DNA of 64,000 nucleotides. It comes from Phallus indusiatus (lineage: Eukaryota; Basidiomycota; Agaricomycetes; Phallales; Phallaceae). Made by a program: the position numbers and the translations under genes. This document shows, piece by piece, positions 38,154 through 50,231 of the stretch. Location of the stretch: the NCBI GenBank assembly GCA_027605045.1, contig JAQFWX010000009.1, forward strand, positions 1,240,001 to 1,304,000, read 5' to 3'. Each line of letters starts with the position of its first letter. Position 1 is the first letter of the stretch. A model generated the notes under the pieces. It was given only the letters and a program-made list of their open reading frames with translations. It did not search any database and was not told the origin of the DNA.

Positions 38154-41100
38154 ATGACACGACTGATGACAACTACAAACGGCGGTGTTGCTGTCAACAC
38201 TTTCTCGCACAAGCATTTTTTTAATGATAGTCCAGATTTTGGTAAGTATATGACGATGATATGTTGTGATATAATTTTGCTGACACTTCCCATGGAATCA
38301 GGATCACCTGAGAATTGGGACGATGACTTTGAGTTTCAAGCGCAGGAAAATGGCCGTGCGACGGAGAGCGTTTCCGCCTCAGTACACGCGTCCGGGAGCA
38401 AACATCGTTTACAAGAAAGTGAAGAAAGTTGGGATGACGCGTATGCGGACGATGACGGACCTGCTTCCCCTCCTCGACGCGTTCCGAAAACTCATGTGGA
38501 CGATGACGAGGAGATCGAGGATTGGGATTCTTCTGATAACGAAATTGAAGATCCTCAGTCTTCCAGCGCGCGCGAATTTGGCAACGGGGCGTTTGAAGAA
38601 GAGGATAAGACGGTTACAGCTCGCTCAACAACTTCTAGTCGCTTCCGCAGTCCGCCCCCGCCACTCCCGATTCCTCCTCCGCCCGCTATCAATGTTCCAC
38701 TTAATATGCCAACGCAGGATGCTGTCTTTCCTGTATCGATTGCCTCTCCCACTCTTTCAACCTTCTCCATTCCCGTCTCATCCAATCGGGATCACTCTGT
38801 ATATTCTCATGAAGGGCTTATCCGTAACTCATCAGGGTCAGCTCCTCATTTGACTATAATGCGTTCGTACCCTCATGGTGCTGGTTCTACACCCCCAAGA
38901 AAAGGTCGACGGCTACGAAAGAAGAGTCGGCCTCCGGAAGTTGATATCATAGAACTTGAAGATTGCGATCCAGCGTCGGGTACCTTCAACAATCGTCCAG
39001 CTGCTTTTCCCCAATCCACCCCCGCACCTGATAATCCCGAGACAACATCGCAGCTTCCTATCTCTCCCAGTAATCCATCTTTACTTACTCGGATAGGAAG
39101 CTTTAAACGCTGGACAAGACGAAGTATCGGCCCAGAGGATGTAACATTTTCAGGCTGGCGACGTACGAAAAGTTCTTTTGGCCCCTCGGACGTCCCGGCT
39201 TTTGACCCATCTACTGAGACCACTAGTTCTGTTGGCAATCCTTCCACCACGTCACCTATCGCTCTTCCTTCGCAGAAAAATCGCACTCGGGGTTCAAGTG
39301 CCAGTGGCTTGAAATCAGGTTGGTTTTTTCGTTCTGGCGGGGCAGGGGACGTTGAGACGACACCGGTTCCGCCAAAGTCAAATCCTACCACAAAGTCATC
39401 GTCTCCACCAATATCACAGCATGATATGTTCCCAGAGTTGCGCGATCGCATTAGCCCGGAGCCTCTCTCTCTTACCCCTAGAAGGTCCAAGAGCCGCCTG
39501 GTTCCGATTCTGAAAAGCCCCTTGAAGAAGAAGCAGGACTCATTGGAAGAACAGCTCGAGTCAAATGGTGTGCCCGATTCGGGTCACGAATCAAGCCTTA
39601 AGACTTCGAAGCGTAACGACTACCATTTCCCTAGATATAGCGCGAGCGTTGGACGCCAGACAGGATCCAGCCTCTTTGCCGATATCATTGATAAAGGAGC
39701 TTCCAAAGAGAGAGATGTTGGTGTAAGAGGTCTAGTTAAAGGAGTTCGTCGCTTATCACAAGTTGGTATATCGGGTCACAAACATAACAAAAGCATTGGA
39801 AAGACCAACGATGAGGCCGGGACTTCTTCAGAAGTAGCACAGCCATTAACAAGTGCACCTTTACTTCCTCCTGTAGAGCTTAATTCACCTATATTGGCTT
39901 CAGCGGTTTTCTCGCGCAGAGGCTCGCTACCCCAAGCTGATTTTGCGTTTGTACTACCCGCTAATGGGTACGATCAACCAACGTATACTTTGTCTCCTAC
40001 ACCACCCCTTGAAAATGGCATGAGCATGGAGCGCATGTCCTTTTCTTCCTCTCGTGCTGGTTCGCGACTTGATACAATAGACAAACACCCAACAGGCTCT
40101 CCTCCGCGGCCAAAACCAAATCGACGAGCTACCTCACCTTTGCCAGCGGTTCCTCCGTCTCCACCCAGGCATAACTATCGTCCTGAGTCCGTTATGTCCA
40201 ACAAACGCCCCGGTTCCGCTACCTCCACGCGACGCCCCGGGTCTTCATCTTCATCCTGCCCTCCGGTGTCCGCGCAAGCTCAGGCACTCGCTGCATTCAG
40301 GCCAAGAACACCGGTCCGAAATCAGCCTCCCATAGTTGTTGTTCCTTCTGGGAGGCCACGAACCCCAACTCCAAACAAGCTCCAAGGAGGAACAGGTTCT
40401 CCCCAGACGAGCACCGCTCCTTCGGCGTATACTGCATCCTTAGGACGCACAGCAACTCCACCTCAGCTATCCAAGTCCTCTCTTAAGCGTAACTCTCTCA
40501 ATGATCTAAGGTCGGCGACCCCCTCTAAACCAGCGTCGATACCTGACCCTACATCATCTTTGTCGCTTTCCGATAACCATTCTAATGGGGAGATTAAAGA
40601 GCACAAGTCTCTTGATCAAAGACGCGCCTCCACGAATACTCTTAGCGAATTGAAGATACCAACACGAATATCCAAAATCCAACACGGGTTGCGGCGGGAC
40701 CTGGGATTGCTACGGGAGTTCGCTGGATATGTGGAAGGTAAATACGCGAATCAGCTGTGTGTGTATGCAAATGATTTCTCATTTTGTTGTAGAGCTAAGA
40801 CGACTACAAAAGTCGTATATGAAGCTTATAGGAGAGCTCTGTGTTGTGTACGAATCGTATCCTGTTTACCATGTCCCATCGCGCCCTCCTTCTCAACTTG
40901 GCATCTCTCGCAAGAGTTTCACTTCCAACTCCAATGCCTCAACACAGAGTATACAACGGCTTCCTTCGCAACCGACCAGCATGCTACTAAACTCTCCAAC
41001 CAAAGCACATGCAACACGCAATTATTCGAGGTCCTCGAACGAGCTAAGTCGTGAACTATCCCGTTTGGACCAAGAATACGGCTTGTGGTGGGAGTGTGCA

Positions 41101-42453
41101 GAACTTCTCGTCGAATTGGGCGGAGGTTCATCTTCTATGGCTGCTGCATCGGCGTCAGCTTCGAATCCAAACTTGACATCGCATTCATCTTCTTCCGCTT
41201 TGTCGACCAACACAACTTACGATGATCCGCCCCCGGTACCCAAGAGACATTCTAAGATGGGTTCTCATGCACCTTCCATGTCTGACCCTGGCTCTGTATT
41301 TTACGCCTCTGCTTCAACCGATCCCAACAAGACGTCATCTGAGGCTAGTCCACCTCAGCAACAATGGCGCTCTTCGACCGGTAGACATGATCTAAGCTCA
41401 AGACAGCTAAGACTATTACGCGATATGCTCAACACACCAGATCCTTCGACTTTACCGGATAATCCTTCATATTTCACAGCCAAATCTGAAGCATGGAATG
41501 GACGAAACCCTAGCGCTTTAACCCTGCCATCGGACGAAAGTTTTATGGATCAAAATGGCGAGCCGGCTGCAGAAAAGAATAAAGAAAAGAAAAGAAGGCT
41601 TGGAATAATAGATTTCCTACGTGGTATGAGGAAAGCAGCTATTGCAGAAGGACGACTTGCTCCTCGATCCGAATCCAGCCTCAGCAGTCATAGCCATACG
41701 GACGCAGACGATGATCATTACAACCGACGTAGGTCGCCTTGGCATCAACATAACAATAATCATCACGTTCACGAGCAGTTACCACGCATGCCAGCTGCGA
41801 AAAGCCCCAGTCGACCTTCACTTGCCTCCATATTTCGTATTGGAGGGAAGGATAAAGGCTCTAAAGTAGATTCTGCAAAGGCTAAGAAACAACCTTCGCG
41901 CGATGCTCGGAAAGTGTCAGCTGAAGACAGTGCTATCGGTGATGCCGACGATGAGCACGGAGATCGTGATGATTGGGAGAGGATGTCCCAAAGTGAACTC
42001 GACTTGACCAACTTAACCAACATCGGCAACGGGACTAATACTATCCGGGGTCGTAAATCCAAAAAGTCGTCTTTGCCTAGTATGCACCCCTATTCTGTTC
42101 AAGGAGCAACAACGCCCAAGAAAACACCGACCGTCTCTCGGGTGTCCTTGTTGGAGCCCGTACTTCCTTTCACAGGCGGCGGCAACGCGACATCAAAGCC
42201 TTCAAAACATAAGCTTCGCACATCCTCATGGTCTCAAACACACGTACCTCATTCATCTGCCGTAAATGGCAAAGGACCTGTCTCCGGGACAGTACGTTCG
42301 GCCCCACCTGCGGATGTCAATGCTCCTCTTGATCCCAAATTGACTTTATCTCCCGAGAATATCAAACCACTTCTTGAGTATGCCAAGGAAGTTAGCGTTC
42401 GTCTTGGAGAATGTATTACTGAAGTCCATTCTCTGCTTGGACAACGAGCATAG
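38154..42453 (+). CDS. Long disordered protein with conserved helical C-terminal segments
   Basis: Three exons, 38154-38241, 38302-40737 and 40793-42453, giving 1,394 residues. The small first intron joins NDSPDFG to SPENWDDDFEFQ. Repeated WDD-type acidic motifs (ESWDDAYADDD, IEDWDSSDNEIED) open the protein. A long Ser/Pro/Arg-rich region follows with poly-proline (PPPPLPIPPPP) and a basic patch GRRLRKKSRPPEVD. Folded-looking parts are ISKIQHGLRRDLGLLREFAGYVEELRRLQKSYMKLIGELC (across the second intron), EYGLWWECAELLVELGG, KKRRLGIIDFLRGMRKAAIAEG and the end KPLLEYAKEVSVRLGECITEVHSLLG. The WDDDFEF opening recalls Byr4/Bfa1-type septation regulators, but that is only a guess. Such architecture suits a cytoskeletal or cell-cycle scaffold. 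Confidence 0.8.
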
Positions 42454-43262
42454 TTTCTTTTATCTTTCGTTTAGGAAGTTATTTCGTTTATCCCCCTTGT
42501 TTACAGCTCATCGTTCATCAATACCTCATCGCTATCCTGTTGTTATCAATTTTTTTTTCTCAATGTATTCACACACACATCAAACGAATATACACTTTGG
42601 TTAGATGCTTAAGCACCAGATCATGATTAAAATAATTCAAAAGGTAGCGAAGAAACCTCGGCGTATGTAGTCAGTGGATTCCCACGCAGAGCGCTGATGT
42701 TGGCCTTGGCTCTCCTGAACCAACATCGAATGTCTTTCAAATTCCTTAATACATGACGAAATTGCTATCAGTCCCCATATACCACTGCTCTGCTCTGCTG
42801 TCTTTGAGTAATAAGTTTGAGCTCCAAGCTTTATAGGCATCAGATTGACCGACAATACAAGTCATAATAATTGTCGAACGGTACTTTCGAAATTTTGCGA
42901 ACGGATTAAAATTGAATTCCGTACTTAAGGTATCCTCTCTGAAATGACGTTTTGCTACATTCAGAAAGTATTCATCGTCAGAAGTTTGTGTTCGTAAATC
43001 AGGTAGAATAGAAAAACCTGCAGCTGGACGTGTGAATTGACCCGACAGGTCGGATTTACCGCGCATGATGCATGCGCGACGCAGTGTGTTATATCGGTAA
43101 ACACTCCTCATTAATTCAGGACTCTTCACGGCTGGAAAGCACAACGCTGGCTAACGTCATTGAAACATGAGGTTGTGATGCACGACAGGAACAACCCTTT
43201 CTCAAGACCGTCATCTTGTTCTCGCTCCTTTGGCATTCCATCCACAGAAAAACTTTTGTTAC
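42454..43262. other. Intergenic, about 0.8 kb, with a doubtful minus-strand frame
   Basis: A minus-strand open frame at 42746-43111 (from its first ATG) reads MRSVYRYNTLRRACIMRGKSD and further, 121 residues, with no family I recognise. It could be chance or a small gene reading toward the preceding one. Confidence 0.25.
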
Positions 43263-44530
43263 ATGTTTTTCAGCTATCCTCAATGGCTAGGACAGGCTCC
43301 CGATCCATCGATGACTATCCCCCCTCAGCCCACATTTCGTTCTACCAGTCGCCGGAATACGAACCGACAACAGTCTGCACCGGTTGCAGCCGAAGCTGAA
43401 GAAATAAACTCTTCCACCTATTGCACATCCTCCGATACCAGCAATATGAGTAGTCGTGGCTTGGATGATATCCTCGACACAAACTGGGAACCTGAGGCCG
43501 AGCCGATATCCGAGATGGGCTCGAATGCCTTTCCACATAACTCCTGCACCACCAATCACGAAGAGTATCTCTTCTCGCCTGAATCATTCGCGGCGGGGTC
43601 GACCTTATGGGCTGACAGTGTTCTCGGCAATGAAGGTGAAGAATCTTATTTTGCGCCGGAACATGTGCATGAGGAGGATGCCGGACAACCTCCAACATAT
43701 CAAGAGTCCGAGACCTATTTCTACCGTTTCACCGATTTCTACCCTTATGTCTATTTCTCGCCACTCGATTACGTGCGCGTAGACCATCGTTATTTCCGTC
43801 ATTGGGGCAACGATATTTATCATAATGCTTTCCAGGCTCAAGATAGCCAGAGCAAAAGAGCGACCTGGAGTTCTCCTCCTTATACATCCAAGGAGAACAG
43901 TGACCCTATCTCGCACTCTCCGAAAGAATCCGTTACCCCGGAGGCGACGAGCAAAACACCCAAACTTGGTTCATATTCATTCACATTCCTCTCCCAACGC
44001 GAATCATTTCCTTCTGTCACCCCGGTAAACTTGGGCTGCGAGTCTAAGAAAAAACCGGATACTAGTACTGCCAAGAAAACAGCGAAAACAAAACCAATAA
44101 CATCTTTTTCGATACCATTTGTATACCGCAAGCCTCTAACTCTCAGAGACGCTCTATTACAGTATGAAGAACACTGGACTATTCTCTCAGATGTAGACTC
44201 ATCTGTTAGATGGTCTTTCCGAACAATCCCTTGGCCTCAGTTTCCCGCGCCAACATCCATCGAGGATATTAACTCGCGAAGGATACAACGATTCTTATTA
44301 GCCAGTGACATCAACTTGAAGGTAAGAAAAAACACGTCATCCGCTTTGATCGGTCCCGTTCGTTTACATATATTGTTCATCAGATCTCACTTCGTAAGGC
44401 TTTACTCCGTTTCCACCCAGATAAAATACCCAAGCTATTGGCAAGCGTGGAGGAAAAGGATAAGGAACAGGTTTCTCAAGGTTGTATTACCGTAGCGAAG
44501 TGCTTAAACGAGATCAAAGGATATCTATGA
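43263..44530 (+). CDS. Protein with J-domain-like / NFKBIL1-like C-terminus
   Basis: Two exons: 43263 to about 44321, and about 44383-44530. The start is the first ATG of the open frame (MFFSYPQWLG). The N-terminal 300 residues are acidic, Ser/Thr-rich and probably disordered, with an aromatic patch (YFYRFTDFYPYVYFSPLDYVR). The conserved end is KPLTLRDALLQYEEHWTILS, FRTIPWPQFPAPTSIEDIN, RRIQRFLLA, then LRKALLRFHPDKIPKLLASV and VAKCLNEIKGYL. Its HPDK tetrapeptide and helical layout match the J-like segment found in agaricomycete proteins and in NFKBIL1-type proteins. A regular J domain (about 70 residues with helix II before HPD) is only partly present, so true Hsp70 stimulation is uncertain. 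Ends just before a tRNA gene. Confidence 0.75.
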
Positions 44531-44655
44531 ATATATGGTTAGGTTTTTATTTTATACTGTCTTATGTTGTTGAGGTTGTTTTTCGCGTCTTTCTGGGTCT
44601 ATGGGTTAAACAATCGATTAGTGTGTTACATTGCAATTTTTTTGCCACCAAGATA

Positions 44656-44728
44656 GGCTTGGTAGTCTAGTGGTCTATGATTCCCGCTTTGGGTGCGGGG
44701 GGTCCCGAGTTCAAATCTCGGCCAAGCC
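44656..44728 (+). tRNA. tRNA-Pro, anticodon TGG
   Basis: A complete cloverleaf. The acceptor stem GGCTTGG pairs with CCAAGCC. The D arm with the A-box is TAGTCTAGTGGTCTA. The anticodon arm is CCCGC-TTTGGGT-GCGGG, with anticodon TGG reading CCA. The T arm is CCGAG-TTCAAAT-CTCGG. No intron. A T-run follows directly. Confidence 0.97.
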
Positions 44729-44729
44729 C

Positions 44730-44739
44730 TTTTTTTTTT
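44730..44739 (+). terminator. Pol III termination T-run
   Basis: Ten consecutive T residues directly follow the tRNA-Pro 3' end, the usual RNA polymerase III stop signal. Confidence 0.85.
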
Positions 44740-45149
44740 CATCTGACCCTCTACTCCATACGCGTCTGCGCTTTGTGGCTAACAGCAACCATTTGTCAAA
44801 ACTCCGAATATGGAGGAAAAAAGCATCGAGTTCCCTCTCACCATATTTGAACCGTGGTCAGTAACATTCTCCTTTGTCCTTAGAATCGCCGAAATACTTA
44901 ACCCGGTTTTGGTTCGGGACGAACACGTGAGATTTGATATAGATAATTTACGGGTTAATCGGCATCTTGAAGTAACGCGCTCTGATATCATTGAGAGTCA
45001 TGGAACGGCTCCAAACTGAGGGATATGTACGAACGTGACGTCATAAGTATCATCCAAACACGTCGTTATAAAGGACACGCTTTCTCAGGTCGTATAACGA
45101 ATATTGTGTTATCAAACCTCACATAGCTGCAATATTAGAAATCATCTAC
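44740..45149. other. Short intergenic region with a 69-codon open frame
   Basis: This lies between the tRNA and mtlD. An open frame at 44810-45019 (MEEKSIEFPLTIFEPW...) has no recognised family and may be chance. The rest is probably the mtlD promoter. Confidence 0.3.
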
Positions 45150-46406
45150 ATGTCGACAAACGCAACTGCGATCCATTTTGGAGCTGGTAACATTGGGCGT
45201 GGATTTATAGGACCCCTACTCGCTGATGGAGGGTATCATGTCATTTTCGCCGATATCAACGAAACTCTCATAGACGAACTCGATAATCAAGACGAATACC
45301 GAATTCACTTTCTCGACCCAACCAAAAAACGCAGACCCATGACAATGACAAATTATTCCGGCGTTCTCACCAACAACAGCAGCCTTATAACAGACTTTGC
45401 TAATCCTGAAGTCAAACTGGTGACGACGTCCGTTGGACTTGCGGTACTTCCCAAAATCGCCCCAGTCATCGCTCGAGGTATATCCGAACGGCGTAAAGCA
45501 GGAAGGAAAGAAGCTCTTAACGTAATTGCATGCGAGAACGGGGTGGGAGCAACGGAACAACTTCATCAAGCCGTACTTAAACATCTGTCTCAAGAAGATA
45601 AGCAACACGTCGGTAACTACGTCGGATTTGCAAATTGCGCAGTGGATAGGATTGTGCCTCCATTCGAGACCGACGCGCCATTAGATGTGGGCGTTGAGTC
45701 GTTTTACGGTATAACTCATTTCCGTTCACCGCTGTAAGTTCTTTTGATACTCATATTTTTCTATTCAGAATGGAGCGTAGATCGGACAGCACTGAAGGGA
45801 GTAGAAAAGCACCAGTCACTGGGTATTCGAGGCATGCACTTGACAGAAGATTTACCCGGGTATGTAGAGCGCAAACTCTTCACGCTGAACTGTGGACATG
45901 CCACAGCGGCCTATCTCGGTTATTTGAAAGGATGCGACACAATTCTCGATAGTATCAAGCACAAAGAAATATCAGATATAGTGGAGAAAGCCATGAATGA
46001 GAGTGCTGCGGCTTTGGTAATGAAGCATCCTATGTTTACGGGGGAAGAGCAAGACCAATACGTGAAAAAGTGTATGGACAGGTTCGCAAATACTCACGTT
46101 GTCGACCAGATACAGCGCGTCGGGCGAGACCCCCTGAGGAAACTTGCCCGCAACGATAGGCTGTTAGGTCCAATTTTCATGGCCTTGGAACACAACCTTC
46201 CTATCAGTAATCTTTATTACGGAGTGGCAGCCGCCTTACTGTACGATTGTCAGGACGACCCACAAGCTGTCGAGCTTCAAGACAAGATAAGGAGTTTAGG
46301 CATAGAGAAGACTATCGTGGAGCTATCCGGTTTCAAAGACGATAGTACAGAATTTAACAATATTTTAGACACATATCATAAATTGGAAACGTGGAAGCGA
46401 GACTAA
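45150..46406 (+). CDS. mtlD: Mannitol-1-phosphate 5-dehydrogenase
   Basis: Interconverts fructose-6-phosphate and mannitol-1-phosphate with NAD(H), cytosolic, in the fungal mannitol pathway. Two exons, 45150-45708 and 45769-46406. The intron joins VGVESFY to EWSVDRTALKG in frame. The N-terminus has the nucleotide-binding IHFGAGNIGRGFIGPLL. Next come ADINETLIDELD, TTSVGLAVLPKIAP and NVIACENGVGATEQL. The substrate domain has GNYVGFANCAVDRIVPP, KLFTLNCGHATAAYLGYLKG (which contains the family's conserved N-GH region), FANTHVVDQIQRVGRDPLRKL and DRLLGPIFMALEHN. The length is 398 residues, slightly above the usual 380-390, with no defects. Mannitol serves fungi as carbon store and stress solute. Confidence 0.95.
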
Positions 46407-46763
46407 TGAGTCGAAGAATATGTATGAGGCTTCCGCGTCTGTACAAGTAGTCATTACTATATTGCGTCGGAATGTATTTGTGAATTTCGAGAATAATCAC
46501 GAAGAAATCTTGTAAAAAAAAAACCAGGAGACTTGGGATGGTTTCGATATAAATGCTTTTCTTAAGAAATTTGTTGCAACAAATACGCAGATGAAGCATG
46601 AAAAAAGGGGTATTTATTAGATCTCTTACAACACCTTTCTGGCAACAAAATAGTACAGGGTACATCTACAAAAAGCAGAAGAGTCAGGAAATTTTTACCA
46701 GATATATCAATATTGGAAAGGGTACCTAAACAATAGCAGAGCAGCGAAAGACTGAAACGATGA
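46407..46763. other. Convergent intergenic region
   Basis: 3' flanks of mtlD (+) and of the HMG-box gene (-). AT-rich. No other feature is seen. Confidence 0.4.
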
Positions 46764-47259
46764 CTATTCTTCATCCGATTGCGGTGCATCTTCCTCTTCA
46801 GGTTCAGATGTGGTCTTCGTTTTTTTAGATCTCAATTTTGATTTCGATTTTGAAGAATCGTTTTCTTTTTCAGACGTTTTCTTCGGTGCCGGTTTATTTT
46901 TGTTGGGATTTTCTGGGGCGTCTTTCCACATGCTGGCGACCTAAGGTATTTGTTCAGGAATCGCAAAACGATCGAATGACAAAAATGTGAAATTGAAATT
47001 GAAACTTGTCCTTACTGCGGCAAAAGCTTCTTTGTGGTTTAAATCAGGGTGCTTCTCTTTGTAGTCGGAGAGATGATCTTTCATGAACTGATTATATGCA
47101 GACGGTGGACGTTTGGCTTTATCGTCCTTTGCTTGAAGTAACGATCGTTAGATATTTAAGGTTTGATATAAAGTATATAACGAGTATACCAGGCTTGTCG
47201 ACCTTAGTCTTTGTATTAGCCGTCTTTGTAGCAGATTTGGTTTTCGTTTCTGAGAGCAT
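46764..47259 (-). CDS. Small HMG-box chromatin protein
   Basis: Three exons: 47190-47259, 47016-47131 and 46764-46940, about 120 residues. The start at 47259 gives MLSETKTKSATKTANTKTK, a basic Lys/Thr tail. The core is KRPPSAYNQFMKDHLSDYKEKHPDLNHKEAFAAVASMWKDAPENP, spanning the second intron (A-A|V-A). This is an HMG-box of the YABBY-like/HMGB type, with the PPSAYN start and MWKDAPENP end seen in small fungal HMG proteins. The C-terminus is Lys-rich (KPAPKKTSEKE) followed by an acidic end EPEEEDAPQSDEE. It probably binds and bends DNA in chromatin, by family. Confidence 0.88.
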
Positions 47260-47577
47260 GAGTCACCGCGTCAGATAGGAACAACCGTGCCACTCAATTC
47301 AAGAACGCACCCGTCGCAGCTTTTGGCATCCCGACTAAATGATATTTGTAGAGCGAAAGCGAAGGTTTCAAAGGGGTAGGTGGTGGAAGTAAAGGATAAG
47401 GAGGGCTATATGCAAGTTGCGGGCTTTTAAATAGTGTAAAAAAAAAGACGCGAAACGCCACGTGACCGCGTGACCATGTTTCATTTACAGACTTTAACGC
47501 AAGCTAACTATTATGAAGATATTATCGTGTATATATCAAATTACATCTTTTGGTAGTGTATATAATATTCTTTGTTA
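47260..47577. other. Intergenic, about 320 bases
   Basis: Promoter of the HMG-box gene and 3' flank of the next minus-strand gene. No other feature is seen. Confidence 0.4.
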
Positions 47578-50231
47578 CTAATTATGTCTGCCTAGCTGCA
47601 ATATTAAATGATCCCAGCCCTTTTCTTGGAGTCGATAAACCGCTGGGCCCGGATCCAACGGCATGCTCTCATCCTGACCAAGTTTCATATCAACATCCAT
47701 GTTATCGGACCCTTCAAGACAAGAGAGTGATGCGGGAGACATTATTTCTGGCGTCGACACATCTGTTGATGCAAGATACTCGTCATAGGTTTCTCGTGCT
47801 TTGTTTCGAAGTCTATACAGAGCGGCCTATTCAGTTTTGTCTGGTCAGGACTGATATACTTCATTATTAAGACTTTGGCATTTTTTCTTACCAGCCTTGA
47901 GCCTAGATGAGCTACTCCTTCGTTCGCCGCCGTGAACATCTCACAGGTCGCATTCAAATGCTTCAAGGATTCGCGCGAGAATTGGCTGTCAGGTCTAAGC
48001 GTAACCAATGCGCCCAATATGAGCTAAAAAAAACAACGGGCCATATGTCAGGGAGAAGGTTAGAAAAAACACAACGTCAAACTGACCGCAGCAGAATGAC
48101 AATGGCTCCAGAAGGGTGCAAATCGTTCAAGCACGGTTGGGAATTTCTGCCAGATTTCAAGTGTGGTAGAAATTAAAGATGAAGCTCTAATTTGTGACTT
48201 ATGAAATTTGTTTTCCCTACGAGTAGAGCGAGATATAATTACCCATGGTAAGCGGCAACCACGGAACCCCAGTATCTATGCTGCGTCAAGGTATGATATG
48301 GTTTTGAAACGGCGTCCCAGAAGTACGGACGATGCAAAATCATTAAAACTGAAAGCACGTCAGGAACCGAGAAGGGTAAGGGAACAAAATAAACACATGC
48401 CCATTTGGGTAAGTATCGTGCCGAATGCCCGTTGAAACGTTTTTCCAATAGGCTCATACCTCGCCTTCTCCCCGTCTGAATTTGGCCATTCCATTCCTAG
48501 AGGGATAGGATGGTGGCGAACTTGACGGTCGAGTTTGCGGATGACTTGATAGGCTACGTTTGTCTGGAGGGTGCACTCGATGACTTCCGTCATAACCATC
48601 GTCATGGAATACTTCCATCTAAAAACTAAATAGCAATGAGAGTATAACATACCTCTTTCTTTTGTACTGGCGCACTTACATTCTGGGCAAAAGCCTTCGC
48701 AGACCTCGACCTCAGGCCAATGACAGCCTACGACCGAGGGGTGGAGGGTAACGGGTCGGCCGAAAACATAACTCTTTATGATGGCGTAAGTTTACGGAGC
48801 GAGTGTGTCGAAAAGAAAAAGAGCGAACCTGAAATACGTCTTGCATGTAATACTCCCAGAATCCTTGTTCCACACGGGTCATTTGATTTTCAGTATTTAC
48901 GGTGTAACCGCGCCGACCGTCAGTGTCTAAAATGTTATATTAATTCAATGCTAACAAGAGGAAGTATCAACGAATTGGAAGAAATTACTTACGCAGTCCA
49001 AGCTGTGCATGGTACAAGAAAGAGTCAACGTCAGTTGAAACTTACAAGTACGTGATGACAAACCGATTGCACGAGTTTGGCAAGAAAACCGGAAATTCCC
49101 CACTGATATCCCACATTACTGCAGCCAAAACGTCAATGATATCAATTCCTCAAAACAAGGATGAACTCAACCTTGAGTTTGGGGAGAAGCGAGAAAACCA
49201 AATCAACAAAACCTTTTGGTTCATCAAATTATCGAAACAAAAAAGTGAGTAATATGAACAGACCATGCACTGGATGCCGTCCACAGTTGGATGCTCGGAC
49301 AGAGGAACGCATGACATGGTAGCCCTCGATAAAGTGATGTACTTGAGACAGTCCGTTGCCCGTTCTTCATCTGACAGATCCATATCGAAATGGCTACCGA
49401 ATAGACAGACCGCAAACAAACTGGCGAGAATATGGCCTTTTCCCAAAGCCACGTATCCGGTGGGACATTTATTAGGGTATATCAGCTCCAGCATTTCGTG
49501 GAAACTGAAAAGGGGGATTGGAGAAGCACTAGAAAAATAACGTCACGTTTAAGAACGGAAACCAGAAAATAAACCGAATTTACAGCCAAGTCACATAATT
49601 GACGTAGTTATCTATCAATTGCTGGGCGCGTTCGTAGTCGGGTAGATGGTACAAAAAGCGGCGCAGATCAGCAGGTGGTTGAGGTGGAGGGCATGGAAAT
49701 TGCACATCATAGAAAAGGATTTCGGGAAATTCCTTGAAGCATTCGAGGACAGGCTTCACGCCTTTCTCGCGCTTTGGTGAACGACGACGGGAAGAGGACT
49801 GAGAACCCTTTTTCGTAATTCCATCGCATTGCTTGAAAATAATAATAATTAGGGACAAGCGTTTCGGAACGGAGAACGTAGAATGACTACCTGTAGAATA
49901 TACTAAACGACGGATGAGACGCAATCCAGGTGAAAAAGATAAACAAACATGCCTCTGAAATCGCCGTTGTGCCGACGAGTTGTACGTCTTTGTTGTTTCT
50001 GAGAGACACGACGCCAAAAGCGTCTGCCAGTAAATCCACGTCCAGGTCCGTTGGAGAGCTCTTCCCAGATGGATGAACTCGAGCGGCGTGACGAGGGGTT
50101 GATGTGGGCGAAGGGAGCGGTTGATTTCTCAAAGCCATCTGACTCTCCAACTCAGCAACAGCTTGACGCAGTTGTTGCTCGCGCTTTTCGAGCTGGGTAA
50201 GATTCTCATGCATGGCGCGCCTGGAATCCAT
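47578..50231 (-). CDS. Fungal-specific transcription-factor-like protein
   Basis: A multi-exon gene whose middle matches the fungal transcription-factor homology region. From the 5' side it reads AMHENLTQLEKREQQLRQAVAELESQ (a dimerisation-type coiled coil), then a Ser/Pro linker. LRRFLYHLPDYERAQQLIDNYVNYVTWL follows, then LIYPNKCPTGYVALGKGHILASLFAVCLFG and EERATDCLKYITLSRATM. Next are TVDGIQCM, LQTNVAYQVIRKLDRQ, LRPDSQFSRESLKHLNATCEMFTAAN and LYRLRNKARETYDEYL. It ends GWDHLILQLGRHN at 47578. This layout is that of basidiomycete Zn2Cys6 regulators. I could not find the CxxCxxxxxxC zinc cluster. Possible upstream exons (50270-50800: KPRVAGPGERLLETMPGVR, SKAPICHCSDDVKLQVQQ, NICAICKSNFLQLA) have cysteines but not that pattern. 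The 5' end is therefore open. Confidence 0.58.
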
